Shown here: piece by piece, positions 44,823 through 54,368 of the stretch
Layout of the letters: each line of letters begins with the position of its first letter
Position numbering within the stretch: position 1 is the stretch's first letter
From: Tetragenococcus muriaticus DSM 15685
Lineage (GTDB): Bacteria > Bacillota > Bacilli > Lactobacillales > Enterococcaceae
DNA length: 64,000 nt
Assembly: GCF_000423785.1 (NCBI RefSeq)
Contig: NZ_AUIQ01000001.1
Location: 122,504-186,503, forward strand
Reading direction: 5' to 3'
The notes under the pieces: model-generated
What the model was told of the DNA's origin: nothing
Seen by the model: the letters and a program-made list of their open reading frames with translations, nothing else
Database searches by the model: none
Position numbers and translations under genes: made by a program

Positions 44823-45282
44823 GTTCTTTTCCTTTCAAACGATCTTCAAATATTGTATAAATAAAAATTAAGATAACACCTATTACCAAAGAAGAATCAG
44901 CTATATTAAAAATAGGGAATTGAATAAAATCCGCTTGTATCATATCTACTACATAACCTAAACGAATTCGGTCAATGAAATTTCCCACAGCGCCTGCTAG
45001 TACAAGCGCGAGTCCTATGGTTAAAAACTTGCTTTCTTTACGATAACGAAATATAAGATAGGTTACTACAACGACTGCAATAACCGTAATTAATGTAAAA
45101 AAAGTCATTTGTCCTTCTAAAATATTCCAAGCAGCTCCTTGGTTTTGTACATAAGTTAATGAAAACAAAGGATCCAATAGAGACTGTGTTTCTCCAATTT
45201 CTAAGTTCGTAACAGTCCAAAACTTTACCCACTGGTCAATTCCAATGACCAGTAAACTTAATAAAAAAATGATAATAAGCAT
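44788..45282 (-). CDS. lspA: Lipoprotein signal peptidase (signal peptidase II)
   Basis: This 164-residue protein has four membrane segments. The catalytic Asp residues lie in NFIDRIRLGYVVD and FNIADSSLVIG, and the conserved VQNQGAAWNIL loop is present. It cleaves prolipoproteins such as the lipobox protein at 2361. The start is ATG 45282 behind GAGG; an in-frame GTG at 45294 lies within that site. Confidence 0.93.
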   Translation of the reverse strand: MLIIIFLLSLLVIGIDQWVKFWTVTNLEIGETQSLLDPLFSLTYVQNQGAAWNILEGQMTFFTLITVIAVVVVTYLIFRYRKESKFLTIGLALVLAGAVGNFIDRIRLGYVVDMIQADFIQFPIFNIADSSLVIGVILIFIYTIFEDRLKGKEHGGESGNYNNK

Positions 45283-45304
45283 TTTTTTCCTCACTTCTTA
45301 ACGA

Positions 45305-45988
45305 CTAAAAAATATCTCGAGGCCGAACAATGCCTAATAAATTTCCATTTGGATTTCCATCTTTTGTAATAAAAACCGCGTCCAATAATCTATTATTGCG
45401 AAATTTTTGTTCGACCTCATTGATCGTTGTATTTTTGGCTACAAAAGCAAAATTGGTTTGTTTCCCATCTGTAATAATCAAATCTTTGGCTGTACGATTT
45501 TTTAAATCAATCTTGCCATTAACTCTTTCTTTAGCAAACCAGTAACCAAGAGCTTTTAATGTGATAAGGCCCTGGAAATCCCCTTTTTTATACAAGGGAA
45601 ACTGAGAGTAACGTCTAGCAGCTACAATTTTGAGCAATTCGATAATAGGAATATCCTGTTCAAATCCAGTGACATTTTTAGCAAATCGGGGAATAACAGT
45701 TTCTGGCTGAATTAAGTCAGATTCAATTTTTTGTATACGACCTACAATCCATTGATTAGGTTCAGCAATAACGAAGTCTTCGCCAATTTGTTCATGAACA
45801 ATAGCATTGCGTAGCTGCGAAATCTGTAATAAGTCATTTTCATAAGACTTTATCGGTAATTCTTCTCTATTACTTAACCTGCGTACCATCTGACTAAACC
45901 CCATATTTTGCGGATTTCCTAATTGATCATTCATCCACTTTTCAATTCGATTAAAGCAACTTAAAAAAGTATCTGCTCGTTCACCCAT
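45305..45988 (-). CDS. HEPN-like N-terminus fused to a CBS-domain pair
   Basis: This 227-residue protein has an N-terminal helical region (about residues 1-75) containing QLRNAIVHEQ, which fits the HEPN RNase motif R-x4-H (Arg60, His65). A tandem CBS module follows (about residues 90-225: KNVTGFEQDIPIIELLKI, SQFPLYKKGDFQGLIT, DAVFITKDGNPNGNLLGIV). CBS pairs bind adenine nucleotides. A nucleotide-gated RNase is conceivable, but neither activity is shown. It lies 10-22 bp from lspA and fhs on the same strand. The CBS call is firm, HEPN moderate. Confidence 0.65.
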   Translation of the reverse strand: MGERADTFLSCFNRIEKWMNDQLGNPQNMGFSQMVRRLSNREELPIKSYENDLLQISQLRNAIVHEQIGEDFVIAEPNQWIVGRIQKIESDLIQPETVIPRFAKNVTGFEQDIPIIELLKIVAARRYSQFPLYKKGDFQGLITLKALGYWFAKERVNGKIDLKNRTAKDLIITDGKQTNFAFVAKNTTINEVEQKFRNNRLLDAVFITKDGNPNGNLLGIVRPRDIF

Positions 45989-46015
45989 CTATTTCTTCCT
46001 TTCTTATCACATAAA

Positions 46016-47677
46016 TCAAAATAAACCACTAGCTTTCCCCGTCTCATCAACATCCATCTCTAAAGCTGCTGGATTTTTAGGAAGGCCTGGCATTGTCAAG
46101 ATATTTCCCGTGAGTATAACTAAAAAACCTGCTCCCCTCTTAGGAAGAATTTCTTTTACAGTAAGATCAAAGTTTTGCGGAACACCCAACAAACTCGCAT
46201 CATCAGAAAGAGAATATTGCGTTTTGGCGATACAAATGGGCATTAAATCCCAGCCAAACGCTTTAAATTCTTTTAATTGCCCTTGTGCTTTCTTCTCAAA
46301 TACAACATCACGCGCGCCATAAATGGTTTGAGCAACTTTTCTGATTTTATCTTCTAATGGTAATTGGTTTTGATATAAAGGACTGTAATTTGTTTCTTTT
46401 TTCTCGATGGTGGAGACCACTGTACTGGCTAACTCTTGAGCTCCTGCTCCGCCATATTCCCAAGTAGAACTTAAAATGGCAGTTACACCAATTTCTTGAC
46501 ATAATTTTTGTAAGTAAAGTAGTTCTCTTTCTTGATCCGAAGCAAATTCATTAATAGCTACCACAACCGGTATCCCATAATTTTGCATATTCTTTACATG
46601 CTTTTTCAAATGATCAAAGCCTTTTTTTAAAGCAGGGAAATCTTCCTTAGTTAATTGTTCAGTAGTCAAACCACCATGCATTTTTAAAGCTCGTACTGTC
46701 GCTACCATTACAATAGCATTGGGAGATTTATCTAAACTAGGAACTTTGAGATCGAGGAATTTTTCGGCTCCTAGATCGGCTCCAAAACCAGCTTCAGTTA
46801 CTACATAATCCCCCAATTGCAAGGCTGTTTTTGTCGCAACAACACTGTTACATCCATGAGCAATATTGGCAAAAGGGCCTCCGTGAATAAAAGCAGGCGT
46901 TTGTTCCATTGTTTGTACCAAATTAGGTTTCAGCGCTTCTTTAAGCAGAAGAGTTAATGCTCCTTCTACTTGCAGGTCATGTACAGTTACTGGTTTATTC
47001 TGGTAAGTATACCCAATAACGATCTTAGCTAGCCTTTCTTTTAAGTCTGATAAATCATTGGCTAAACATAAAATAGCCATGATTTCACTAGCTACGCTAA
47101 TATCAAATCCTTCCTCGTGAGGGACACCTTGCGCTTTATTTCCTAAACCTACGACGATATGACGTAAAGCGCGGTCATTAATGTCTAGGGTTCTTTTCCA
47201 AATGATTTGTTGCGGATCAATCCCTAATTCATTTCCCTGATGAATATGATTATCAATCAACGCTGATAGTGCATTATTAGCTGCTGTAATGGCATGAATA
47301 TCTCCAGTAAAGTGTAAGTTAATGTCTTCCATAGGCAAGACTTGAGAATATCCTCCACCTGTTGCGCCACCTTTTAGTCCCATAACTGGACCTAGGGAAG
47401 GTTCCCTTAAAGCTAAAACCGCTTTTTTATGTATTTGGTTTAACCCATCTGCTAATCCGATGGAAACTGTTGTTTTTCCTTCACCTGCTGGTGTAGGATT
47501 AATTGAAGTAACTAGAATTAATTCCCCCATGTTTTGCTGCATGTTTTCAGTTAGAGAGATTTTAGCTTTATATTTTCCATAAGGTTCAATCGCTTCCTGT
47601 CCAAGCCCTAGTTTCTGAGCGATTTGTTCGATAGGTGCTAATTTAGTTTGTTGTGCAATTTCTATATCTGATAACAA
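46016..47677 (-). CDS. fhs: Formate-tetrahydrofolate ligase
   Basis: This 553-residue enzyme makes 10-formyl-THF from formate, THF and ATP. Signatures: the P-loop-like [45 protein letters not shown], the [14 protein letters not shown] motif and [15 protein letters not shown]. The start is TTG 47677, six bases after a GGGGGG ribosome site; an upstream in-frame TTG (47707) has none. Length matches the family. It supplies one-carbon units for purine synthesis. Confidence 0.93.
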   Translation of the reverse strand: MLSDIEIAQQTKLAPIEQIAQKLGLGQEAIEPYGKYKAKISLTENMQQNMGELILVTSINPTPAGEGKTTVSIGLADGLNQIHKKAVLALREPSLGPVMGLKGGATGGGYSQVLPMEDINLHFTGDIHAITAANNALSALIDNHIHQGNELGIDPQQIIWKRTLDINDRALRHIVVGLGNKAQGVPHEEGFDISVASEIMAILCLANDLSDLKERLAKIVIGYTYQNKPVTVHDLQVEGALTLLLKEALKPNLVQTMEQTPAFIHGGPFANIAHGCNSVVATKTALQLGDYVVTEAGFGADLGAEKFLDLKVPSLDKSPNAIVMVATVRALKMHGGLTTEQLTKEDFPALKKGFDHLKKHVKNMQNYGIPVVVAINEFASDQERELLYLQKLCQEIGVTAILSSTWEYGGAGAQELASTVVSTIEKKETNYSPLYQNQLPLEDKIRKVAQTIYGARDVVFEKKAQGQLKEFKAFGWDLMPICIAKTQYSLSDDASLLGVPQNFDLTVKEILPKRGAGFLVILTGNILTMPGLPKNPAALEMDVDETGKASGLF

Positions 47678-47723
47678 AAACTTCCCCCCTCTTTCTTTTT
47701 TAGTCAAAGATTATATGCATATC

Positions 47724-48119
47724 TTAAACTGTTTCCACAGGTATCTCTTTTGGTAGAAGATGACACAATTTTTTTATCTGCTTTTTATTTAAGCGCATTT
47801 CTAAAGTCTGTTTTTTTAGATAAATCATTAACAAACTTCCCGATATTCGGATGAAATTAATTTGGTCAAATGTAAAATAATCTGTTTTCCAAAAGCGGGC
47901 ATAATTTATTTGTATTCCGTTTTTATGGAAAATAATTACGCGACGATAGTCACAATAAACTAAGATTAAAAATATGAAGAAAAAGATCATACTTTTCCAA
48001 TGAACTTCAGCTCGTTCCAAAATAAATGTTAAACCTAAAAATAAACATATGAACGTGATCGACCAATAAATAATAGCTAAGGAACACTCAGGCTTCCAGC
48101 GAATTTTATAATTTTTCAC
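47724..48119 (-). CDS. ebsA: EbsA-family membrane protein
   Basis: This 131-residue protein has two membrane segments in its first half (CSLAIIYWSITFICLFLGLTF and MIFFFIFLILVY). A cytoplasmic PH-like tail with basic residues follows. Start and composition (KIRWKPECSLAIIYW) resemble enterococcal EbsA, found near an RNase H gene as here. EbsA was named from a pheromone-response study and its biochemical role is not known. It is divergent from the RNase H gene. Confidence 0.7.
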   Translation of the reverse strand: MKNYKIRWKPECSLAIIYWSITFICLFLGLTFILERAEVHWKSMIFFFIFLILVYCDYRRVIIFHKNGIQINYARFWKTDYFTFDQINFIRISGSLLMIYLKKQTLEMRLNKKQIKKLCHLLPKEIPVETV

Positions 48120-48202
48120 GTTGCTCTCCTTCCATCTATCATTTAAAAAGTTTGTATATTATAATCAAATTACGTAAACTGCATATAAAGAAGGGCTTAA
48201 CA

Positions 48203-48613
48203 ATGATAAAAACATACATTGATGCTTCTACCAAGGGAAATCCCGGTCCAAGTGGAGGAGGAATTGTTCTTTTTAGTGAGGATAAGGATATTTACGAGCA
48301 AAAATCGTTTGCCATCTCCACTTCATTAACAAACCATCAAGCAGAATTTGCTGTTTTTAGCTATTTGCTTGATCATTTGTATACACAAGATCTACATACA
48401 CAAACTATTTTAGTTTATACTGATAGTAAAATTTTAGCGCAAACAATCCAGAAAAACTATACAAAAAACCAAAACTTCAAAAAATACTTAAATGAAATTC
48501 AAAAAAAATTACAAAATTTTGCACTCTTATTTATCAAATGGATTCCAGAAGCCAATAACAAAGGCGCTGATAACCTAGCAAGGCAAGGTTTACAAAAAGC
48601 ACTCAAATCATAG
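48203..48613 (+). CDS. RNase HI-family protein
   Basis: A 136-residue RNase H fold protein. Catalytic carboxylates are in YIDASTKGNPGPSGGG, HQAEFAVFSYL, VYTDSKIL and NNKGADNLARQG, so all four acidic positions are present. It would cleave RNA in RNA-DNA hybrids. It is the short Gram-positive YpdQ-like type without an N-terminal hybrid-binding domain. I chose ATG 48203 because the family starts there; the ribosome site (GAAGGG) is weak. Its end overlaps cls by 6 bp tail to tail. Confidence 0.85.
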   Translation: MIKTYIDASTKGNPGPSGGGIVLFSEDKDIYEQKSFAISTSLTNHQAEFAVFSYLLDHLYTQDLHTQTILVYTDSKILAQTIQKNYTKNQNFKKYLNEIQKKLQNFALLFIKWIPEANNKGADNLARQGLQKALKS

Positions 48614-50074
48614 AATTGGTGAAAGCAAACGGGAAAAATTTTGTTTAAATTTTAACCAATAAGATTGTTGATCAATCATATCTTGAGTTAACAAGGCACT
48701 ATGTTTCATATCTTCTTCAAAGATCGAAGCCAGTTCTCTATTTAGTTTTTCATCATATCCAAAAGCGCTCACTTCAAAGTTAAGATCGTAACTTCTTATA
48801 TCTTGATTTGTTGTACCAAAAGAGACAATGGAGTCATCTATGACCACGGTTTTTGCGTGAATAAATCCGCCATTATAAATATAAATTTTTGCACCAAGAT
48901 TTTGAAATAGATTCGCATAATACTGCGTTGCTCGATAAATAAACGGATGATCAGGCATGCAAGGAATCATAATACGTACATCCACTCCAGAACGAATTGC
49001 AATTTGCAAAGCATTTGTCATTGAATCATCAGGGATTAAATAAGGAGACTGAATCCAAACTCTTTCTTTAGCTGAGACAATGGTTTTAATAAAACCGCCT
49101 TTAATAATTTGTTCAATTGATTCAGGACCATCGGCAACAATTTGCAAAGCTGCATCCGCATGATCCACTGGTTCGGGAATAACAAAATAGCGATCCTCGT
49201 ACTCCAACGCATCTTTTTTATTTTTTATTGAAGCATTCCAGTCTCGGATAAATATCTCCTGTAAAGAAAAAGACGCAGTACCGATAATTTTAGCATGAGT
49301 GTCACGCCAATAACCAAACTTTTCTGTCTTTTCTACATACTGGTCCCCTACGTTAAACCCGCCCGTCCAACTAATTTGACCATCTACAACAACAATTTTG
49401 CGATGTAAATGATAATTTAAACGAGTTTTTCGAATCATATTCCTTGAAGTAATAAAGGGGATAACTTTGCCACCTGCTTCTTGTAATGGCTTAAAAAACC
49501 GCTCAGTTGTCCGACCGCCCCATGGATCAAATACTAAACGAACTTCCACTCCTTCTTTGGCTTTTTTTACTAAAAGATCTAAAAAGGCATTGCCAATCTT
49601 ATCATCAAAAAAAGCATAGTACTCCACATGTATATTGTCTTGCGCTTTTTCAATATCTGCGAACAAATGAGAAAATTTTTCTTGACCATCGGTAAAAAAT
49701 TCGACATAGTTTCCTCTTGTTAAAGGAGATTCATCCATATTAGAAAAATATTCTTTTAATAAAATCGCTTCATAAGAATAAGTTTTAGGTTGATAATTTT
49801 CATTGTTTCTTTCAATCATTTGGTTGATTTCTTTAATTCTTTTTTGATGTTGCTCGCTAAAAAGATAGACAGTTTCTCTATCAATCCCTCTGCCACAAAA
49901 AGCATACAAAAGAAAGCCAATTCCCGGAAGAAAAACCAATGTCATCATCCAAGCAAGAATACTTGTGATAGAACGAGGACGACGAAATACAGTAATAAAT
50001 GCGACTACAGTATTAATAATAACTAGGCCCCAAAAAATTTGGTATAAAATGGCTAAGTCTGTCTCTAAATCCAT
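48608..50074 (-). CDS. cls: Cardiolipin synthase
   Basis: This 488-residue phospholipase D-superfamily enzyme condenses phosphatidylglycerol into cardiolipin. Two N-terminal membrane helices are followed by two HKD motifs: HLHRKIVVVDGQISWTGGFN and FIHAKTVVIDDSIVSFGTTN. The start is ATG 50074, six bases from GAGGAGG. Cardiolipin content often rises under salt stress, which may matter to a halotolerant host (inference). It is 11 bp downstream of the CDF gene, so likely co-transcribed. Confidence 0.93.
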   Translation of the reverse strand: MDLETDLAILYQIFWGLVIINTVVAFITVFRRPRSITSILAWMMTLVFLPGIGFLLYAFCGRGIDRETVYLFSEQHQKRIKEINQMIERNNENYQPKTYSYEAILLKEYFSNMDESPLTRGNYVEFFTDGQEKFSHLFADIEKAQDNIHVEYYAFFDDKIGNAFLDLLVKKAKEGVEVRLVFDPWGGRTTERFFKPLQEAGGKVIPFITSRNMIRKTRLNYHLHRKIVVVDGQISWTGGFNVGDQYVEKTEKFGYWRDTHAKIIGTASFSLQEIFIRDWNASIKNKKDALEYEDRYFVIPEPVDHADAALQIVADGPESIEQIIKGGFIKTIVSAKERVWIQSPYLIPDDSMTNALQIAIRSGVDVRIMIPCMPDHPFIYRATQYYANLFQNLGAKIYIYNGGFIHAKTVVIDDSIVSFGTTNQDIRSYDLNFEVSAFGYDEKLNRELASIFEEDMKHSALLTQDMIDQQSYWLKFKQNFSRLLSPIL

Positions 50075-50085
50075 TCGGTTCCTCC

Positions 50086-51237
50086 TCATAATAAATAGTT
50101 GTGGTCAAGCCTAACGTCTAATTGATAATTTCCAATTCTTTTACTAACTTCTTGGCGTATTTCAGCTAGTAGTTGTTGTTCATTTTCCATAATTTCTTCG
50201 GGTATAACCAGATCAAACTGTAATACATTGTGATCTTTTATACGTAAATCGTGCATTTTTAACCCTTCGTTAAATTCGGCTAAAATGTTCATTAATTCTT
50301 TATTAATTTTCAAAAATTGAGTATCATGAATAGCTACAGGATCTAAATGGCAGACGAGCTCTACCTCAAGATTTTTCTGAAAGTCTTTTTCAATCATATC
50401 AATCACTTGATGCGCATAGCTTAGGCTCCAACTAGCATCTATCTCTACATGAACAGAAGCAAATTTACTTTGAGGACCATAATTATGGATTAATAAATCA
50501 TGATAGCCCAAGATCAAAGGATAACTTGCTAACTTCGCTTCCATCATTTGGATTTGTTGATCGGAAGGGCGGCTACCTAGTAATTCATCAATAAAATCTT
50601 TTATCATTCGGACCCCTGTATAAATAATATAAAGAGCCAAAATAAAACCAATAACTCCATCAATTTGCCAACCTGTTAAATACTCTATTAATACTGAAAG
50701 TACTACAGTCACTGTTGTAAATACGTCATTTAAGCTATCTTTTCCTGAAGCTTGTAAAGTTTGGGAATCAATTTTTTGTCCCAGCCGTTTATACATACTT
50801 ATTTGCCAAATTTTAATAAAAATAGAAGCCAATAAAACAACGAATATACCAAAAGAAAAAGTGGTGCTTTCGGGTTCAAGGATTTTATTGAACGAACTTT
50901 GCAAAAATTGGAGACCAACTAAAATGATGACAAACGAAACCGCTAATCCGCTAATATATTCAAAGCGCTCATGTCCATATGGATGTTTTCTATCTGCTGG
51001 TTTTGCGGCTACTTTAAAACCGATCAATGTTAGAATAGAAGACACCATATCGGATAGACTATTGACAGCATCTGCCAAAATAGCAACTGAACTAGCAATA
51101 AAACCGACAAAAAGTTTTCCAAAGAACAACACAATGTTTGAAATTAATCCAAAGATACCAGCAATTTGTCCCACTTTTGTCCGTTGTTCTTCCTTATTTT
51201 TATTTTTTATAAGTTTTTCAACTAAACGTTCAAGCAT
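50086..51237 (-). CDS. Cation diffusion facilitator, probably Mn2+ exporter (MntE-like)
   Basis: This 383-residue protein has about six membrane segments (residues 30-210) and a cytoplasmic C-terminal domain. Metal-site residues are in ILADAVNSLSD (helix 2, N-x3-D) and GKDSLNDVFTT (helix 5, D-x3-D), with HPYGHERFEY in the loop. The helix 5 pattern lacks the His typical of zinc exporters and fits the manganese group. The start is ATG 51237 behind GAGGAG; ATG 51255 overlaps that site. Metal specificity is inferred. Confidence 0.83.
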   Translation of the reverse strand: MLERLVEKLIKNKNKEEQRTKVGQIAGIFGLISNIVLFFGKLFVGFIASSVAILADAVNSLSDMVSSILTLIGFKVAAKPADRKHPYGHERFEYISGLAVSFVIILVGLQFLQSSFNKILEPESTTFSFGIFVVLLASIFIKIWQISMYKRLGQKIDSQTLQASGKDSLNDVFTTVTVVLSVLIEYLTGWQIDGVIGFILALYIIYTGVRMIKDFIDELLGSRPSDQQIQMMEAKLASYPLILGYHDLLIHNYGPQSKFASVHVEIDASWSLSYAHQVIDMIEKDFQKNLEVELVCHLDPVAIHDTQFLKINKELMNILAEFNEGLKMHDLRIKDHNVLQFDLVIPEEIMENEQQLLAEIRQEVSKRIGNYQLDVRLDHNYLL

Positions 51238-51340
51238 TCTCAGGAAACTCCTCATTATGATTTAAAATCAGTGGATGAAACAAAAGAATAGTTCTACCTC
51301 CATTTTATCCTGAAACACTTAAAAATAACAATCGCTAAAC

Positions 51341-51393
51341 AAAAATAATAAAGGTTGGAAAAATAACGACAAGTATGACAATTTTCCAACCTA
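51341..51393 (-). terminator. Intrinsic terminator after alaS
   Basis: Minus strand: AGGTTGGAAAA (51382-51392) pairs with TTTTCCAACCT (51352-51362), followed by a T-rich tract. Confidence 0.8.
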
Positions 51394-51402
51394 ATAATAA
51401 AC

Positions 51403-54042
51403 TTATCCTTCTAACCACTGACGAACTTCGTTTAGCGCTTGAGGGATTCCTTCAGGTTTTTTTCCACCAGCTTGAGCTAAGTCTGGACGGCCACCACCGC
51501 CACCGCCAACTTTAGGCGCAATTGCTTGGATTAAATCTCCTGCTTTTATCCCCTCTTTATTTTTCTCTGACGTCACTGCAGCTAACAAATTCGCCTTCCC
51601 ATTGTTTTCTGTAGCTAAAACAAGCACATCAGAAATCTTTTGTTGTTTCCACTGGTCTGCTAATTGACGTAAATGATTCATATCTTTTACATCGACTTGT
51701 GCACTCACATAAGAGATATTGTTTACGTAGTTTACTTCTTGAAACACATTTTCAGCTTGCTGATTGGCTATTCTATTAGATAGCTGTTCATTTTCTTTTA
51801 ACGCTTGCTCTAATTCTTGTTGCAGTTGTTTGGCTTTATCCACTACATTGTCTGTTTTTGGTAGCTTAAATAATTCTGCCACTTGACGTAGCTTATCTTC
51901 TTGTTGAACAGATTGTTGATAAGCGTTTTTACTCGTTACTGCTTCAATCCGCCTAACTCCAGCTCCAATACCTGATTCAGAAGTAATCTTAAAAATACCG
52001 ATATCTTCTGTATTTTTCACATGATTACCTCCGCAAAGTTCAATCGACCAATCAGCAATATTAACGACTCGTACATCATGTCCATATTTTTCACCAAATA
52101 AAGCCATAGCGCCCATCTCTTTAGCCGTATCGATATCTGTTTCGATCGTAGTTACAGGCAAAGCTTGCCAAATCTTTTCGTTAACAATTTTTTCCATTTC
52201 TTGTAACTCTTCAGCTGTAATTTGTCCAAAATGAGAAAAATCAAACCGCAAATAGTCTGGAGCTACCAAAGAACCTGCTTGATTAGATTGAGAGCCTAGA
52301 ACTTCTTTTAATGCTTTATGCAATAAGTGAGTAGCCGTATGGTTCTTAATTATACTATTATGGCGTGTTTTATCTACTTGTAAAGTATACGTTTGTCCTT
52401 TTTGTAAATTTTTTTTCACATCAATTTGGTGTAGATATTGTCCTTTAGGTGCTTTTTGGACGTCAGTGACAACTGCACAAACTTCTCCACATTGATCGAT
52501 AATAACGCCTGTATCGGCAACCTGTCCACCCAGTTCTGCATAAAAAGGGGTTTGTGAAAAAATAACTTCTGCTTGACCGCTAGAGATATTATCTATAAAT
52601 TCTTCATTTTGAATGATGAGAACTAACGCACTCTCGGTTTCCAACGTCGTGTAGCCGACATATTCACTAGCTACATTTACTTCTGTCAGTAAAGAAGACT
52701 GCAATTTCATCGATTGCTCATTATTACGTGCATTGCGCGCACGTTCACGTTGAGCTTGCATTTCTTTTTCAAAGCCCGCATGATCTACTTCGAAACCAGC
52801 TTCTGAAGCAATCTCTTCCGTTAATTCTACGGGGAAGCCATAAGTATCGTACAATTTAAAAATATCGGCTCCTTGAATCATTTGTGATTGTTCACTTTTT
52901 TCTTTTGCTAATAATTGGTCTAAGATCGCCATTCCTTCATTAATTGTTTCATAAAAACGTTGTTCTTCTGTTTTAATAACTTTTTCAACAAACGTTTGCT
53001 GTTGTAAAACTTCAGGATAATAACTAGACATAATCTTGCCAACAGTGCCAACGAGCCGATATAAAAAGGACTGATTAATACCTAATTTTTGTCCATGCAT
53101 CACTGCTCGACGTAACAAACGACGTAAGACATAACCCCTTCCTTCATTGGAAGGAAGAGCCCCATCCGCAATAGCAAAGGCTAGAGCTCGAATATGATCT
53201 GCTATCACCCGAAACGAGACATCCAGGTCTTGATTATCCCCGTATTTTACTCGATCACTGATCTGTTGAATATCACGAATGATTGGCATAAATAAATCTG
53301 TTTCAAAATTTGTAGGGGCGTCTTGAATAACTGAAACAATACGTTCTAGACCCATACCAGTATCAATATTTTTATTAGGCAAAGGTTCGTAAGTATCATC
53401 GGACTTATGATTAAATTCAGAAAACACAAGGTTCCAAATTTCTAAATAACGCTCATTTTCTCCTCCTGGGTAATTTTCAGGATCATCATCGGAGAGATCG
53501 TTGAATTTTTGTCCCCGGTCATAAAAGATTTCTGTATCCGGACCACTAGGACCAGCACCTATATCCCAGAAATTATCTTCCATTTCTATAATATGATCTG
53601 AGCTGAGACCAATTTCATCTTGCCATATTCTTTTTGCTTCTTCGTCTTTAGGATAAACTGTCACATATAACCGTTCTGGATCAAATCCAATCCAATTTGG
53701 AGAAGTTAAAAATTCCCAAGCCCACTGTAATGCTTCTTTTTTAAAGTAATCTCCCAAAGAAAAATTACCTAGCATTTCAAACATTGTTTGGTGTCTAGCC
53801 GTTCTTCCTACATTTTCAATGTCATTTGTCCGTATTGATTTTTGGGCGTTTACAATTCGTAAGTTCTCAGGAACCACAGTTCCATCAAAGTATTTTTTCA
53901 ATGTCGCTACACCAGAATTAATCCATAATAATGTAGGATCATCTACTGGGATAAGTGAAGCGCTAGGTTCAATTGCATGACCTTTTGTTTGAAAAAAATC
54001 TAAAAACATCTGACGAACTTCCGAACTTGTTAATTCTTTCAT
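51403..54042 (-). CDS. alaS: Alanyl-tRNA synthetase
   Basis: This 879-residue class II synthetase has the catalytic domain from SSEVRQMFLDFFQTKGH with motif 2 around RTNDIENVGRTARHQTMFEMLGNFS. The editing domain has zinc-binding HTATHLLHKAL and CGGNHV. A C-terminal coiled-coil and C-Ala domain end in GGGGGGRPDLAQAGGK. The start is ATG 54042 behind AGGAGA; an upstream in-frame codon lies in the T-box terminator region. Expression is controlled by the T-box upstream. Intact. Confidence 0.95.
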   Translation of the reverse strand: MKELTSSEVRQMFLDFFQTKGHAIEPSASLIPVDDPTLLWINSGVATLKKYFDGTVVPENLRIVNAQKSIRTNDIENVGRTARHQTMFEMLGNFSLGDYFKKEALQWAWEFLTSPNWIGFDPERLYVTVYPKDEEAKRIWQDEIGLSSDHIIEMEDNFWDIGAGPSGPDTEIFYDRGQKFNDLSDDDPENYPGGENERYLEIWNLVFSEFNHKSDDTYEPLPNKNIDTGMGLERIVSVIQDAPTNFETDLFMPIIRDIQQISDRVKYGDNQDLDVSFRVIADHIRALAFAIADGALPSNEGRGYVLRRLLRRAVMHGQKLGINQSFLYRLVGTVGKIMSSYYPEVLQQQTFVEKVIKTEEQRFYETINEGMAILDQLLAKEKSEQSQMIQGADIFKLYDTYGFPVELTEEIASEAGFEVDHAGFEKEMQAQRERARNARNNEQSMKLQSSLLTEVNVASEYVGYTTLETESALVLIIQNEEFIDNISSGQAEVIFSQTPFYAELGGQVADTGVIIDQCGEVCAVVTDVQKAPKGQYLHQIDVKKNLQKGQTYTLQVDKTRHNSIIKNHTATHLLHKALKEVLGSQSNQAGSLVAPDYLRFDFSHFGQITAEELQEMEKIVNEKIWQALPVTTIETDIDTAKEMGAMALFGEKYGHDVRVVNIADWSIELCGGNHVKNTEDIGIFKITSESGIGAGVRRIEAVTSKNAYQQSVQQEDKLRQVAELFKLPKTDNVVDKAKQLQQELEQALKENEQLSNRIANQQAENVFQEVNYVNNISYVSAQVDVKDMNHLRQLADQWKQQKISDVLVLATENNGKANLLAAVTSEKNKEGIKAGDLIQAIAPKVGGGGGGRPDLAQAGGKKPEGIPQALNEVRQWLEG

Positions 54043-54082
54043 AACTATTCTCCTTAAAATTAAATTAATGGTTAATTTCAAA

Positions 54083-54345
54083 AATTAAAAAGACATCTTT
54101 GCAACCTAAGGACGTCTACACGCGGTACCACCTTATTTGCAATGATGTCTATGTCTATCATTACCTCTTAAACTTCTATAACGCCGAAGTTGCGTTGATA
54201 TTTCTACCAAACTAGTTACAAGGGAGCAGCCAAAAACCGCCTTGCTTTTCTCTCAGCATGAAAAACTTTCTGTAAAGGTTTGCTATCTTTGACCATATCC
54301 TTTATCTTTCCAAAGTATAGGCAAATTTTCTGAAATTGTCAATTC
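54083..54345 (-). promoter_or_regulatory. T-box riboswitch of alaS
   Basis: Minus strand: the T-box sequence AAGGTGGTACCGCG is complementary to forward 54121-54134, preceded by a stem I region with a GAGAGAA element near 54250. The terminator pairs 54108-54116 with 54092-54100, followed by a T run. Uncharged tRNA-Ala would stabilise the antiterminator. I could not place the specifier codon with certainty. Confidence 0.9.
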
Positions 54346-54368
54346 ATTTTAACATGCTCCGGGAAACT

